Positions 7,925 to 15,668 are shown, counted from the first letter of the stretch. The stretch is DNA of 64,000 nt from an uncultured Clostridia bacterium (GCA_947624375.1 CANQKD010000014.1:1-64000), one strand, 5' to 3'. Translations and numbers: made by a program. Notes: generated from the letters alone by a model not told the origin.

Positions 7925-8020
7925 ATACTTTGAGATGATGTATTCGCTCAAAGTTTTTTCTATATAAATTATTGTAACATATTTTTCAGATAAATTCAAC
8001 CGTATAGGAGATGATATTAA

Positions 8021-9310
8021 ATGCGCCTTAACGGAATAGCGCTTTCCCACAATAAAAACACCGCCGAGACACCTACCGTTCCCGTGCCGCTGCCCGAGAG
8101 CGTAAAAATACCCATGAGCCAGCATATGGGCGTGCCGTGTCAGCCGCTGGTAAAGGTGGGCGATGAGGTAAAGGTCGGTCAGAAGATAGGCGATACCGAT
8201 GCCGTGATGTCCGCGCCGATACATTCGAGCGTTTCGGGCACTGTTTCGGCTATTGAAGATTTTCTGCTTGCAAACGGCAAGGTGTGCAAAGCCGTTGTTA
8301 TAAAAAGCGATGGAAAGCAGAAGATGTCCGAAGAGATATACAGACCCGTTGTAAACAGTACCGAGAGCTTTATAAACGCCGTAAAAGAGAGCGGCTGCTG
8401 CGGTCTGGGCGGCGCAGGTTTCCCGACGCATATAAAGCTTCGGGTAGATACAAAGGTAACGCCTATTGACAGCCTTGTTATAAACGCCGCCGAGTGCGAA
8501 CCGTATATAACCAGCGACTACCGTGAACTTGTTGAAGCCTCCGAAGATGTTCTTGACGGCATCGACAAGGTTATGAAATACATAGGCATAGCCCACGCGT
8601 ATATATGTATTGAAGACAACAAACCACAGGCTATCGCGGATATGAAGCGGCGAACAGCCTCGCGCGATGACATAACGGTAGTAAAGCTGAAGTCTTCCTA
8701 CCCGCAGGGAGCGGAAAAGGTGGTAGCATATTCGGCTACCGGAAGAATAATAGGCGAGGGCGAACTGCCTGCATATAAAGGCATAATAGTTATGAACGTC
8801 TCCACCGCAGGCTTTATTTCAAGATATCTGAAAACCGGCATACCGCTTGTTGAAAGGCGGCTCACGCTGGACGGCGACGCGTTCAGAACGCCTTGCAACG
8901 TAAAAGCCCCGATAGGCATATCAGTAAGAGAGCTTATAAAGTTTGCAGACGGCAGCCCCGATTCAATAGCAAAATTGCTCTCGGGCGGACCTATGATGGG
9001 TATGTGCCTGTATGACTTTGATACCCCCGTAATGAAAACAAACAACGCGATACTCGGCTTTACAGAAAAAGCAGCCGTGAGGCAAGAGGTAAAAACGCCC
9101 TGCATACGCTGCGGCAGATGTGTGAGAGCCTGCCCCGTAAAGCTTATGCCGACCGAACTTGAAAAGGCATATGATGCCAAAGATGTTGACAGGCTGAAAA
9201 AGCTGAAAGTAAACCTTTGCATGAACTGCGGCAGCTGCTCTTATGTATGCCCTGCAAAGAGAGACCTGGCAGAGAAAAACCAGCTTGCCAAAGAGCTTAT
9301 AAGACCGTAG
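8021..9310 (+). CDS. rnfC: Electron transport complex subunit RnfC
   Basis: A 429-residue peripheral subunit of the Rnf complex, which couples ferredoxin:NAD+ oxidoreduction to ion export. An N-terminal barrel-sandwich domain is followed by the NADH/FMN-binding region with GLGGAGFPTHIK and NAAECEPYI. The C-terminus has two 4Fe-4S motifs, CIRCGRCVRACPVK and CMNCGSCSYVCPAK. First gene of the rnfCDGEA-X-rnfB operon; AGGAG lies 10 bases before the ATG. Confidence 0.96.
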   Translation: MRLNGIALSHNKNTAETPTVPVPLPESVKIPMSQHMGVPCQPLVKVGDEVKVGQKIGDTDAVMSAPIHSSVSGTVSAIEDFLLANGKVCKAVVIKSDGKQKMSEEIYRPVVNSTESFINAVKESGCCGLGGAGFPTHIKLRVDTKVTPIDSLVINAAECEPYITSDYRELVEASEDVLDGIDKVMKYIGIAHAYICIEDNKPQAIADMKRRTASRDDITVVKLKSSYPQGAEKVVAYSATGRIIGEGELPAYKGIIVMNVSTAGFISRYLKTGIPLVERRLTLDGDAFRTPCNVKAPIGISVRELIKFADGSPDSIAKLLSGGPMMGMCLYDFDTPVMKTNNAILGFTEKAAVRQEVKTPCIRCGRCVRACPVKLMPTELEKAYDAKDVDRLKKLKVNLCMNCGSCSYVCPAKRDLAEKNQLAKELIRP

Positions 9311-9327
9311 GAAAGGAGCGCGCCTGA

Positions 9328-10275
9328 ATGGATAAACTTATAGTTTCGCCCTCGCCGCATATAAGGGCTTCGGCGGCAACATCTAAAATAATGGGCAATG
9401 TGCTTGTGGCGCTGCTTCCTGCTGTTATTGCCGCAACGCTGCTTTTCGGCGGCAGAGCGCTGATACTCATCGGCGTGTGTACAGGCACAGCGATAATCTG
9501 GGAAAGACTTTGCAACTTAGTTATGAAACGCCCCGACACCACGGGCGACCTCTCGGCTGCGGTAACGGGCATGATACTTGCTTTAAATCTTCCGCGCAGC
9601 CTGCCTTACTGGATGGCGATACTTGGCACGTTTGTGGCAATAGTTATAGTAAAGCAGCTGTTCGGCGGTTTGGGCAACAACTTTGCCAACCCTGCAATAG
9701 TCGGCAGAATTGTGCTTTTCCTCTCGTTTCCCTCGGCAATGACCGCATGGACAGACCCCATGATACAGCCCGAAGTTTACGATGCTGCTACCATGGCGAC
9801 ACCGCTGGTTTCAAAAACCGCAAGCTATTCAGATTTATTTTTAGGTACAGTGCGCGGCTGCCTCGGTGAGACCTGCGCTTTTGCTCTGCTGCTTGGCGGT
9901 ATGTATCTTATCGCTATGAAGATAATATCTCCTGCAACGCCTGTTGCTTTCATCGGTACGGTGGCGGCGTTTTCGTGGCTTGCAGGAAAAGATCCGCTCT
10001 ATCAGGTGCTTTCGGGCGGTCTTATGCTCGGCGCGCTGTTTATGGCTACCGACTATGTAACAACGCCTGTTACCACGCTTGGCAAAGTAATATTCGGTCT
10101 GGGCTGTGGTCTGATCACCTGTGTTATCAGGTTTTACGGCTCATACCCCGAGGGCGTTTCGTTCTCGATACTTCTGATGAATATAGTTACGCCTTATATT
10201 GATATGCTGACAGGCGCAAGACCCGTTGGCGCGAAGAAGAAAGAGAAAAAGGCGGCAAGGGAGGCGGCAGCATGA
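9328..10275 (+). CDS. rnfD: Electron transport complex subunit RnfD
   Basis: A 315-residue membrane subunit (NqrB/RnfD family) with about eight to ten transmembrane segments. The covalent FMN-threonine region reads YDAATMATPLVS, a variant of the usual SGAT-x-x-TP. The C-terminal tail is a basic KKKEKKAAREAAA. It overlaps rnfG by four bases (ATGA). Confidence 0.95.
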   Translation: MDKLIVSPSPHIRASAATSKIMGNVLVALLPAVIAATLLFGGRALILIGVCTGTAIIWERLCNLVMKRPDTTGDLSAAVTGMILALNLPRSLPYWMAILGTFVAIVIVKQLFGGLGNNFANPAIVGRIVLFLSFPSAMTAWTDPMIQPEVYDAATMATPLVSKTASYSDLFLGTVRGCLGETCAFALLLGGMYLIAMKIISPATPVAFIGTVAAFSWLAGKDPLYQVLSGGLMLGALFMATDYVTTPVTTLGKVIFGLGCGLITCVIRFYGSYPEGVSFSILLMNIVTPYIDMLTGARPVGAKKKEKKAAREAAA

Positions 10276-10826
10276 AATTCTTCAAAGAAAAAATAATGCC
10301 GTCGCTGGTGCTGTGCCTTATATGTTCTCTGGTGTGCCTGCTGCTTGTCGGCGCGTATGAACTTACATATGTTGACAACACAGGCGTTATGACAGACGAG
10401 CTTAAAGCAGGCTGCAAAGAAGTCTTCGGCAGTGATGATTTTGAGATACTCAAAGATGCTGAGGGAAACGTCATAGAATTTGATGGCGTTACAGCCGCGA
10501 TAGTCAACAAAGAAACAAAACAGTGCCTTTTTGAGATATACGAAAACGGCTACAGCAAAGACGGCATACACGTGCTTGTCGGCATGGACGAAAACGGTGC
10601 GGTCGCAGGGGTAACGTTCATCACCTGCGGCGAAACACCCGGTCTTGGCACAAAGGTAAACGACAAGGATTATCTTGCAAAGTTTATAGGAGCAAATAAT
10701 GAAGCTGCTGTAGATTCTGTAGATAAAGTGACCGGTGCATCGTATTCTTCAAAGGGCATAAAAGCCGCAATAACCACCGCGGTGAATACTTACAGCGAGA
10801 ACAGGGAGGCGATCTTCGGTGAGTGA
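10272..10826 (+). CDS. rnfG: Electron transport complex subunit RnfG
   Basis: A 184-residue subunit with one N-terminal membrane anchor (residues about 7-30) and an FMN-binding domain. The flavinylation motif is VTGASYSSKGIK near residue 160, whose Thr/Ser should carry phosphoester-linked FMN. Its end overlaps rnfE by eight bases in a GGTGAGTGA junction. Confidence 0.95.
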   Translation: MKFFKEKIMPSLVLCLICSLVCLLLVGAYELTYVDNTGVMTDELKAGCKEVFGSDDFEILKDAEGNVIEFDGVTAAIVNKETKQCLFEIYENGYSKDGIHVLVGMDENGAVAGVTFITCGETPGLGTKVNDKDYLAKFIGANNEAAVDSVDKVTGASYSSKGIKAAITTAVNTYSENREAIFGE

Positions 10827-11523
10827 TAATACACACGGCGCAATGCATGAATTTGTCAAGGGCATAATCAAAGAAAACCCCGTTCTGGTGGGGCTTCTGG
10901 GTATGTGCCCTACGCTTGCCATAACCACGCAGGCGTTCAATGGCATAGGCATGGGGCTTGCCACAACGTTCGTTCTGGTGTGCTCGAATATCGTCATCTC
11001 AATGCTTAAAAAGGTGATACCCAGCACGGTGCGGCTGCCGTGCTTTATAGTAATAATCGCAGGCTTTGTAACACTTATTGAGTTTCTGATGAAAGGCTAT
11101 CTGCCGGAGATGTATTCAGAGCTCGGCATATTCCTGTCGCTAATTACGGTAAACTGCATAATACTCGGCAGAGCGGAGGCTTTCGCTTCTAAAAATACCG
11201 TAATACATTCCGCGCTTGACGGCTTGGGAATGGGTCTGGGCTTTACGCTCGCGCTGTTCTTTATGGCATCAATTCGTGAAATAGTCGGCTCGGGAACATG
11301 GCTTGCAGGCACAAAGTTTATGATAGAGATACCTTGGGTGCACGATAACCCCACGCTTATATTCATAATGCCCGCAGGAGGATTTTTCGTGCTCGGCTGC
11401 CTGATAGCCGTTATAAACAAGCTCGCAAAGCGCAAGCCGCCGAAAGAGATAAGCTGTGAAAACTGCCCCAATGCAGCCGCCTGCGCAGGCAAGGAAAGCT
11501 GCGAAGCGGCAGCCGCTAAGTAA
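10819..11523 (+). CDS. rnfE: Electron transport complex subunit RnfE
   Basis: A 234-residue NqrD/RnfE membrane subunit with six transmembrane helices. It starts at a GTG inside the end of rnfG. An unusual feature is the hydrophilic C-terminal tail with four cysteines, C213-x2-C216-x5-C222-x5-C228, in ISCENCPNAAACAGKESC. Such a tail could bind a metal or Fe-S centre on the cytoplasmic side; this is inference. Confidence 0.95.
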   Translation: MSDNTHGAMHEFVKGIIKENPVLVGLLGMCPTLAITTQAFNGIGMGLATTFVLVCSNIVISMLKKVIPSTVRLPCFIVIIAGFVTLIEFLMKGYLPEMYSELGIFLSLITVNCIILGRAEAFASKNTVIHSALDGLGMGLGFTLALFFMASIREIVGSGTWLAGTKFMIEIPWVHDNPTLIFIMPAGGFFVLGCLIAVINKLAKRKPPKEISCENCPNAAACAGKESCEAAAAK

Positions 11524-11534
11524 GGAGGGCGCAT

Positions 11535-12104
11535 ATGGGATACATACTTATACTTGTGGGAACAGTGCTTGTAAACAACATAGTGCTTTCGCAGTTTATG
11601 GGAATATGCGCGTTCCTTGGCGTTTCAAAGCAGATGAAAAGCTCGGTGGGAATGGGCGCGGCTGTAATATTCGTAATGGTGTGCGCCGCCGTGATAACCT
11701 ACCCGATATACAAACTGCTGGAGCATTTTGAGATAACATACTTAAAAACCGTGGCGTTCATACTCGTTATAGCAATGTTCGTGCAGATGGTAGAGATGAT
11801 AATAAAAAAGCTCATGCCGCCGCTTTATAAGGCGCTGGGCATATATCTTCCGCTGATAACCACAAACTGCGCCGTCCTCGGCGTTACCATAACAAACGTT
11901 GACGAAAGCTATAATATAGCCCAGTCGGTGGTAAACGCCTTTGGTACGGGCGTGGGCTTTACCCTCGCGCTGCTGCTGTTCTCGGGCGTAAGAAGCAGGA
12001 TAAACGACTCAAAACTGCCCGAAACATTCAAGGGCGTTCCTGCAACGCTTATCGCGGCTTCTATAGTATCGCTGAGCTTCATGGGCTTTTCGGGGCTGAT
12101 ATAA
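11535..12104 (+). CDS. rnfA: Electron transport complex subunit RnfA
   Basis: A 189-residue NqrE/RnfA membrane subunit, homologous to RnfE and packed against it around the intramembrane iron site. Expected features are present: LVNNIVLSQFMGICAFLG near the start and LPLITTNCAVLGV in the middle with the conserved Cys. AAGGAGGG precedes the start. The last base of its TAA stop is the first base of the next gene's ATG. Confidence 0.96.
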   Translation: MGYILILVGTVLVNNIVLSQFMGICAFLGVSKQMKSSVGMGAAVIFVMVCAAVITYPIYKLLEHFEITYLKTVAFILVIAMFVQMVEMIIKKLMPPLYKALGIYLPLITTNCAVLGVTITNVDESYNIAQSVVNAFGTGVGFTLALLLFSGVRSRINDSKLPETFKGVPATLIAASIVSLSFMGFSGLI

Positions 12105-13360
12105 TGAACGGCACACGCCGCACCCCGTATACTATTTTTACAAAGGAAATGAAGAAAACGCATACTGTGCTTATACCTTCAATGCTGGATTTTCACTTTC
12201 CTCTTCTGGTGTATGCTTTCAGAGCAGGCGGATACAAAGCGCAGGTGCTCTCTCACTTTTCGGGAGATGTCATCGCCGCCGGGTGGGAGTATTCAAACAA
12301 CGATATATGCTACCCTGCAAACCTTATTATAGGGCAGTTTGTCACCGCACTCAAAAGCGGCAGATATGATACACATAAGACAGCGCTGTTGCTGCCACAG
12401 ACGGGCGGAGGCTGCCGCGCCTGTAACTATATACATCTGCTGAGAAAGGCTCTTGTAAAAGCAGGCATGGGGTATGTTCCGGTAATATCTTTAAACGTCA
12501 GCGGCGTTGAAAAACACAGCGGCTTTTCTGTAACCCCGAAGATGCTTCTCACTGCCTGCGCCGCAGTAATGTACAGCGATCTTCTCATGCACCTTTATAA
12601 CTGCACCTCGCCGTATGAAAACAGCAGCGGAGAGTGCAAAAGACTTCTTTGCGTGTGGAGAAAGCGGCTGTCAAAAGCCTTTGAAAGCGGCAGACTTATT
12701 CTTCCTTTCAGTATGGGCAAAGTATTTGATCGCATATGCAGCGACTTTTCAAAAGTAAAGAAAGCATACAAAAAATGCCCGAAAATATGCGTTACGGGCG
12801 AATTATATGTAAAATTTTGCTCTATCGGCAACGACGGTCTGGAAGATTTTCTGCGTACCGAGGGCTGCGAAGTTTACATGAGCGGCTTTGCAAATTATAT
12901 GATGTACCTTATGGATAACTGCAAAGCGAACGACAGGCTGTATGATAAAGCTACCGTTTCGGGCGTGCTTTCGCCGCTTGCGGTAAAAGTTGTCGGCAGT
13001 ATGCAGGAGCGCATGAACAAAGCTTTGGCAAAATATTCTCTGCCTCAGATGTCAACATATAAATATCTTAAAGAAAAATGCTCGTGGGCAGGTTCATTCG
13101 GGCAGACAATGGGAGACGGCTGGCTCATATCCGCCGAAGCCGCCGATGGTCTGCAAAACGGCTGTGACGGCTGCATAATTGCTGTGCCGTTTGGCTGCCT
13201 GGTAAGCCATACCGCCGCGAGAGGTGTAATATCAAGGCTGCGCAAAAGGTTTCCCGGTGCCGCCGTTTCAGCGGTAGATCACGATTCGGGGCTTTCAAGG
13301 ATAAACAGGCGCAACCGCATTAAAATGATAATAAGTTTTGCAGATAAGCAGAAAAATTGA
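12104..13360 (+). CDS. 2-hydroxyacyl-CoA dehydratase-like (DUF2229/activase-related) protein inside the rnf operon
   Basis: A 418-residue protein resembling the C-terminal part of large CoA-substrate enzyme activases (DUF2229) and the 2-hydroxyglutaryl-CoA dehydratase subunits. Seen are DICYPANLIIGQ (C69), TGGGCRACNYIHLLR (C104, C107), ICVTGELYVKF near 230, and GCDGCIIAVPFGCL (C354, C357, C365). The last ends in the family's PFGC segment. The cysteines could hold a 4Fe-4S cluster. An ASKHA ATPase half is not present. Position between rnfA and rnfB, with overlapping stop and start, argues for a link to Rnf or to a ferredoxin-dependent radical dehydratase. A second possible start is the ATG at 12149. 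Confidence 0.75.
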   Translation: MNGTRRTPYTIFTKEMKKTHTVLIPSMLDFHFPLLVYAFRAGGYKAQVLSHFSGDVIAAGWEYSNNDICYPANLIIGQFVTALKSGRYDTHKTALLLPQTGGGCRACNYIHLLRKALVKAGMGYVPVISLNVSGVEKHSGFSVTPKMLLTACAAVMYSDLLMHLYNCTSPYENSSGECKRLLCVWRKRLSKAFESGRLILPFSMGKVFDRICSDFSKVKKAYKKCPKICVTGELYVKFCSIGNDGLEDFLRTEGCEVYMSGFANYMMYLMDNCKANDRLYDKATVSGVLSPLAVKVVGSMQERMNKALAKYSLPQMSTYKYLKEKCSWAGSFGQTMGDGWLISAEAADGLQNGCDGCIIAVPFGCLVSHTAARGVISRLRKRFPGAAVSAVDHDSGLSRINRRNRIKMIISFADKQKN

Positions 13361-13375
13361 TCGGAGTGAATGTAT

Positions 13376-14161
13376 ATGCAGTATTTGATACCTGTTTTGC
13401 TGTTTGCGGCGCTGGGCGTGCTCGCAGGCGTGCTGCTGACGGTGTGTTCCAAGGTGTTTGCCGTCAAGGTAGACGAGCGGCTCGAGCAGCTTCAGGAGGC
13501 TTTGCCGCAGATAAATTGCGGCTCTTGCGGATATTCGGGCTGTAACGCCTACGCGGATGCCATACTCAACGAGGGCGCGCCGCTTAATATGTGCAAACCG
13601 GGCGGCGCTGAGTCGGCAGGGAAACTCAGCGAGATAATGGGCGTTGAAACAGAGCACCCCGAGCAGGAAGTGGCGTTTGTGCGATGCTCGGGTAACTGCA
13701 ACGTTACACAGCATAAATATGTGTATGACGGCTCACAGAGCTGCCGCGCCTCTAACAGATACTACAACGGCAGCAAGGTGTGCACAAGCGGCTGCCTCGG
13801 CTACGGCGACTGCGTTGAGGTCTGCCCAAGCGGTGCAATATCTATCGTCGACCGCATAGCCAAGGTGGATAAGAACAAGTGTGTCGGCTGCGGTCTGTGC
13901 GCAAAAGCCTGCCCCAATTCGCTTATTGTTATCCGCAGAAAGAGCCAGAAAGTAGATGTGGGATGCAAATCTACCGCTATAGGCAAAATTACCCACAGCG
14001 TGTGTGAAAACGGCTGTATCGGCTGCCGTATGTGCGAGAAGAAGTGCCCAAACGGCGCGATAAAGGTCGAAAACAACTTTGCGAATATAGATTATTCCAA
14101 GTGCGACGGCTGCGGTCAGTGCGCTCAGGCGTGCCGACTTGGGGTAATAAAGCTGACCTGA
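13376..14161 (+). CDS. rnfB: Electron transport complex subunit RnfB
   Basis: About 261 residues. An N-terminal membrane anchor is followed by the Fe-S domain with CGSCGYSGCNAYADA and a later CKPGG, then several ferredoxin motifs (CLGYGDCVEVCP, CVGCGLCAKACP, CENGCIGCRMCEKKCP, CDGCGQCAQACRLG). It is the ferredoxin-facing electron entry of Rnf. Two ATGs are possible, at 13370 and 13376; GGAGTG is better spaced for the second. Last gene of the operon. Confidence 0.95.
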   Translation: MQYLIPVLLFAALGVLAGVLLTVCSKVFAVKVDERLEQLQEALPQINCGSCGYSGCNAYADAILNEGAPLNMCKPGGAESAGKLSEIMGVETEHPEQEVAFVRCSGNCNVTQHKYVYDGSQSCRASNRYYNGSKVCTSGCLGYGDCVEVCPSGAISIVDRIAKVDKNKCVGCGLCAKACPNSLIVIRRKSQKVDVGCKSTAIGKITHSVCENGCIGCRMCEKKCPNGAIKVENNFANIDYSKCDGCGQCAQACRLGVIKLT

Positions 14162-14203
14162 CAAAGGTTTTGCGGAATATTTTAAAAAATTTCTCCGAAA
14201 CGC

Positions 14204-14232
14204 TTGACTTTTGGTTCGGGATTTGGTATAAT
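14204..14232 (+). promoter_or_regulatory. Promoter of tRNA-Lys
   Basis: TTGACT (14204-14209), 17-base spacer, TATAAT (14227-14232), about 30 bases before the mature 5' end. Confidence 0.75.
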
Positions 14233-14262
14233 ATAAAAGCTGTCGTATAACGGCAGCGGTAT

Positions 14263-14338
14263 GAGTTATTAGCTCAGTTGGCAGAGCACTTGACTTTTAA
14301 TCAAGGTGTCCCGGGTTCGAATCCCGGATAGCTCACCA
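14263..14338 (+). tRNA. tRNA-Lys (anticodon TTT)
   Basis: Full cloverleaf with encoded CCA. The acceptor stem GAGTTAT pairs with ATAGCTC, the anticodon arm is CTTGA-CTTTTAA-TCAAG, and the T arm carries GGTTCGAATCC. A perfect hairpin GCCCTTGAC/GTCAAGGGC follows at 14344-14365, without a T run. Confidence 0.97.
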
Positions 14339-14358
14339 GAAACGCCCTTGACTAACGT

Positions 14359-14463
14359 CAAGGGCTCAGTTAATAGTGAATAATGAATAGATTATAGTTA
14401 ATAGTTGTCCGTAAGGAAGGCGTTTCTGTACTATTCGTTATTCACTTTTCATTATTCACTACA
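14359..14463. repeat. Heptameric repeat block, inverted copy at 19274-19379
   Basis: About 105 bases built from degenerate seven-base units (TATTCGT, TATTCAC, TTTTCAT, TATTCAC) around a core TAGTTGTCCGTAAGGAAGGC. Nearly the same block occurs in the opposite orientation at 19274-19379. No coding potential is seen. The rest of the tract to 14570 has a fragment of the hairpin mosaic (AAGTGCTGAAGAACCC). Confidence 0.7.
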
Positions 14464-14570
14464 CTTGACTTCCTGCTTTGCATTCTTCAAGTGCTGAAGA
14501 ACCCTCTTCTAGGATTCTTCTCATTCATTATTCACTAACTATTATTAACCGCTTTTGCTTTTAACGAGTT

Positions 14571-14596
14571 GAGAGACCCTTTATGGGCTCTTTTTT
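14571..14596 (+). terminator. Terminator hairpin
   Basis: GAGACCC, 5-base loop, GGGCTC (one bulged base), then T6. It may be the original end of the tRNA-Lys transcript, now separated from it by repeats. Confidence 0.6.
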
Positions 14597-14690
14597 ATTG
14601 CGCTTACGCGCGGCGCAGGAGCGCGTTCACCGCCTGCACTCAGACACACCGAATATACTGTCAGGCGGTATGCAAAAATCAATAAACCCC

Positions 14691-14719
14691 TTGACAAATA
14701 GTTTTTCATGGTGTATAAT
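14691..14719 (+). promoter_or_regulatory. Promoter of antisense RNA, module B
   Basis: TTGACA (14691-14696), 17-base spacer, TATAAT (14714-14719). Confidence 0.8.
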
Positions 14720-14725
14720 ATAAAT

Positions 14726-14814
14726 AGAAAAGGAGTGCCGACTTAGACTAAGCGGTTGTCTCCCAAATGAACAGTAAAAATAACCGTCAGATTAGAGGCC
14801 TGCGGTTATTTTTT
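14726..14814 (+). ncRNA. Antisense (antitoxin) RNA of module B
   Basis: Predicted RNA of about 90 bases. The 5' hairpin GGAG-U-GCCG ... CGGU-UGU-CUCC matches the other copies, but its loop is UUAGACUAA instead of a GUAC loop. The convergent peptide mRNA has a matching change (UGGACUA), leaving six of seven possible loop-loop pairs. It ends in the terminator AAATAACCG/CGGTTATTTT (14778-14814), which covers the stop codon of the peptide gene. Confidence 0.65.
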
Positions 14815-14907
14815 GTTAATGTTCTTTATTATCTCGCTTATGATCGCGAAGATCACAGCGAAGACTAATGAAAGAATGATAGCCAGAACTACATAAAGTA
14901 TTTCCAT
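14806..14907 (-). CDS. Small hydrophobic peptide, module B (candidate type I toxin, 33 aa)
   Basis: A 33-residue peptide, MEILYVVLAIILSLVFAVIF followed by a polar, Lys-ending tail IISEIIKNINKK. It has a single membrane helix at residues 3-24 and a charged tail, the layout of Fst, TxpA and BsrG toxins. AAGGAGGG lies 7 bases before the ATG, a strong ribosome site. The leader has CCCUC, which can pair with GAGGG of that site. The promoter (TTGACA-18-TATAAT) and converging antisense RNA match the four other modules, but the peptide is unlike theirs, so the control region appears to have been combined with a different peptide. Confidence 0.6.
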   Translation of the reverse strand: MEILYVVLAIILSLVFAVIFAIISEIIKNINKK

Positions 14908-15039
14908 GCCTATCGCCCTCCTTTCGCGCTTGTATTTCGTCACTACTATGTAGCACGATACTCCAAGTCTAATGCGAACAGAGGGAAACAACCGCCCGTA
15001 TAGTCCAGTTTCGGCACTCGTGCCTATTGGCACAAGTAT

Positions 15040-15069
15040 ATTATAACATATCCTGTCGGTATATGTCAA
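15040..15069 (-). promoter_or_regulatory. Promoter of peptide mRNA, module B
   Basis: Minus strand: TTGACA (15069-15064), 18-base spacer, TATAAT (15045-15040). The transcript begins with a leader of about 125 bases. Confidence 0.75.
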
Positions 15070-15177
15070 GCGGCGCGGCTGTGATGCAGCAAGAAAAAGT
15101 GTGCCACGTGGCACATCTGCACGATATACTTTCCGAAGAAAAAACTGTTGACAAATCATTTTAAGTGGTGTATAATA
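15056..15177. repeat. 122-base direct repeat, first copy
   Basis: This segment recurs 392 bases downstream at 15448-15569 with about eight mismatches by eye. Each copy runs from the -35 box of a minus-strand peptide promoter to the -10 box of the next plus-strand RNA promoter. Each holds a 14-base palindrome (GTGCCACGTGGCAC at 15101-15114, GTGCCACATGGCAC at 15493-15506). This marks a tandem duplication of whole modules; the palindrome could be an operator. Confidence 0.8.
15148..15176 (+). promoter_or_regulatory. Promoter of antisense RNA, module C
   Basis: TTGACA (15148-15153), 17-base spacer, TATAAT (15171-15176). Confidence 0.8.
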
Positions 15178-15182
15178 TAAAT

Positions 15183-15280
15183 AGAAAAAGGAGTGCCGAC
15201 TTAGTACGATAGCGGCTAGCTCCCAAAAGTTTTTGGTTTAAAGTAACCGCAACGTTTTGAGAGATGTGCGGTTACTTTCT
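15183..15280 (+). ncRNA. Antisense (antitoxin) RNA of module C
   Basis: Predicted RNA of about 98 bases with the 5' hairpin GGAG-U-GCCG ... CGGC-UAG-CUCC, GUAC in the loop, and an unpaired CCCAAAA downstream. The terminator stem is AGTAACCGCA/TGCGGTTACT (15242-15276), whose distal arm contains the reverse complement of the peptide stop codon. CUCCC in the RNA is complementary to GGGAG of the peptide ribosome site. Confidence 0.65.
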
Positions 15281-15346
15281 GTTATTCGTTATATTATCAA
15301 TGTAATATAGAATAATGATAATAAGTATCATGGTCAAATAATCCAT
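15272..15346 (-). CDS. Small hydrophobic peptide, module C (candidate type I toxin, 24 aa)
   Basis: A 24-residue peptide, MDYLTMILIIIILYYIDNIT then NNRK. It differs from the module E peptide only at position 6 (Met for Leu). A hydrophobic helix (residues 4-16) is followed by a polar, basic end. GGGAGGTGGG precedes the ATG by five bases and can be masked by CUCCC about 40 bases upstream, with an internal hairpin CCTCTGTCAGAGG between them. Near-identity across copies with many third-position changes suggests selection on the peptide. Confidence 0.62.
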   Translation of the reverse strand: MDYLTMILIIIILYYIDNITNNRK

Positions 15347-15431
15347 AATACCCACCTCCCTTCTGCCTCTGACAGAGGAGAATATGGGAGATAGCCGCTT
15401 TTCCGTTTCGTACCTTACCGGCACCATATAT

Positions 15432-15461
15432 ATTATAGCATATTCCGACGGTATATGTCAA
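15432..15461 (-). promoter_or_regulatory. Promoter of peptide mRNA, module C
   Basis: Minus strand: TTGACA (15461-15456), 18-base spacer, TATAAT (15437-15432). Confidence 0.75.
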
Positions 15462-15569
15462 GCGGTGCGGCTCTGATGCAGCAAGCAAAAATGTGCCACA
15501 TGGCACACCTGCACGGTATACTTTCCGAAGAAAAAACTGTTGACAAATCATTTTAAGTGGTGTATAATA
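15448..15569. repeat. 122-base direct repeat, second copy
   Basis: Second copy of the segment at 15056-15177. It places a further antisense-type promoter at 15540-15568, facing the 3' end of the HipA-like gene. Confidence 0.8.
15540..15568 (+). promoter_or_regulatory. Third antisense-type promoter, facing the HipA-like gene
   Basis: TTGACA (15540-15545), 17-base spacer, TATAAT (15563-15568), identical over more than 40 bases to the module C RNA promoter. The transcribed sequence after it is different. Confidence 0.75.
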
Positions 15570-15574
15570 AAGGC

Positions 15575-15668
15575 AGAAAGAAGCATATCGGTTGCTTACT
15601 TTCTGTGGTTATTTTTTTATGTGTTTGAGAGCAAAGAGATGGTTGTTATTAGTCATCTCTTTGTTTTT
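15575..15668 (+). ncRNA. Candidate antisense RNA converging on the HipA-like gene
   Basis: From this promoter a transcript would first form CAGAAAG-A-AGCA / TGCT-TA-CTTTCTG (15573-15604), with T7 at about 15612-15618. If it reads on, it meets CAAAGAGATG/CATCTCTTTG (15632-15664) with a T5 tail. The second hairpin covers the stop codon of the HipA-like gene, as the terminators of modules A-E cover their peptide stop codons. The RNA is unrelated in sequence to the other antisense RNAs after the -10 box. It may be a regulator of the kinase gene or simply a relic of the duplication. Confidence 0.45.

Noticed and set aside
7927-7959. Riboswitch or attenuator before rnfC
   Set aside because: Only one simple hairpin with T6 that overlaps the predicted transcription start; no aptamer-like structure.
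14806-15159. 117-codon minus-strand frame over module B
   Set aside because: The extra 84 codons lie in the promoter and leader. The conserved layout supports only the 33-codon end with its AAGGAGGG site.
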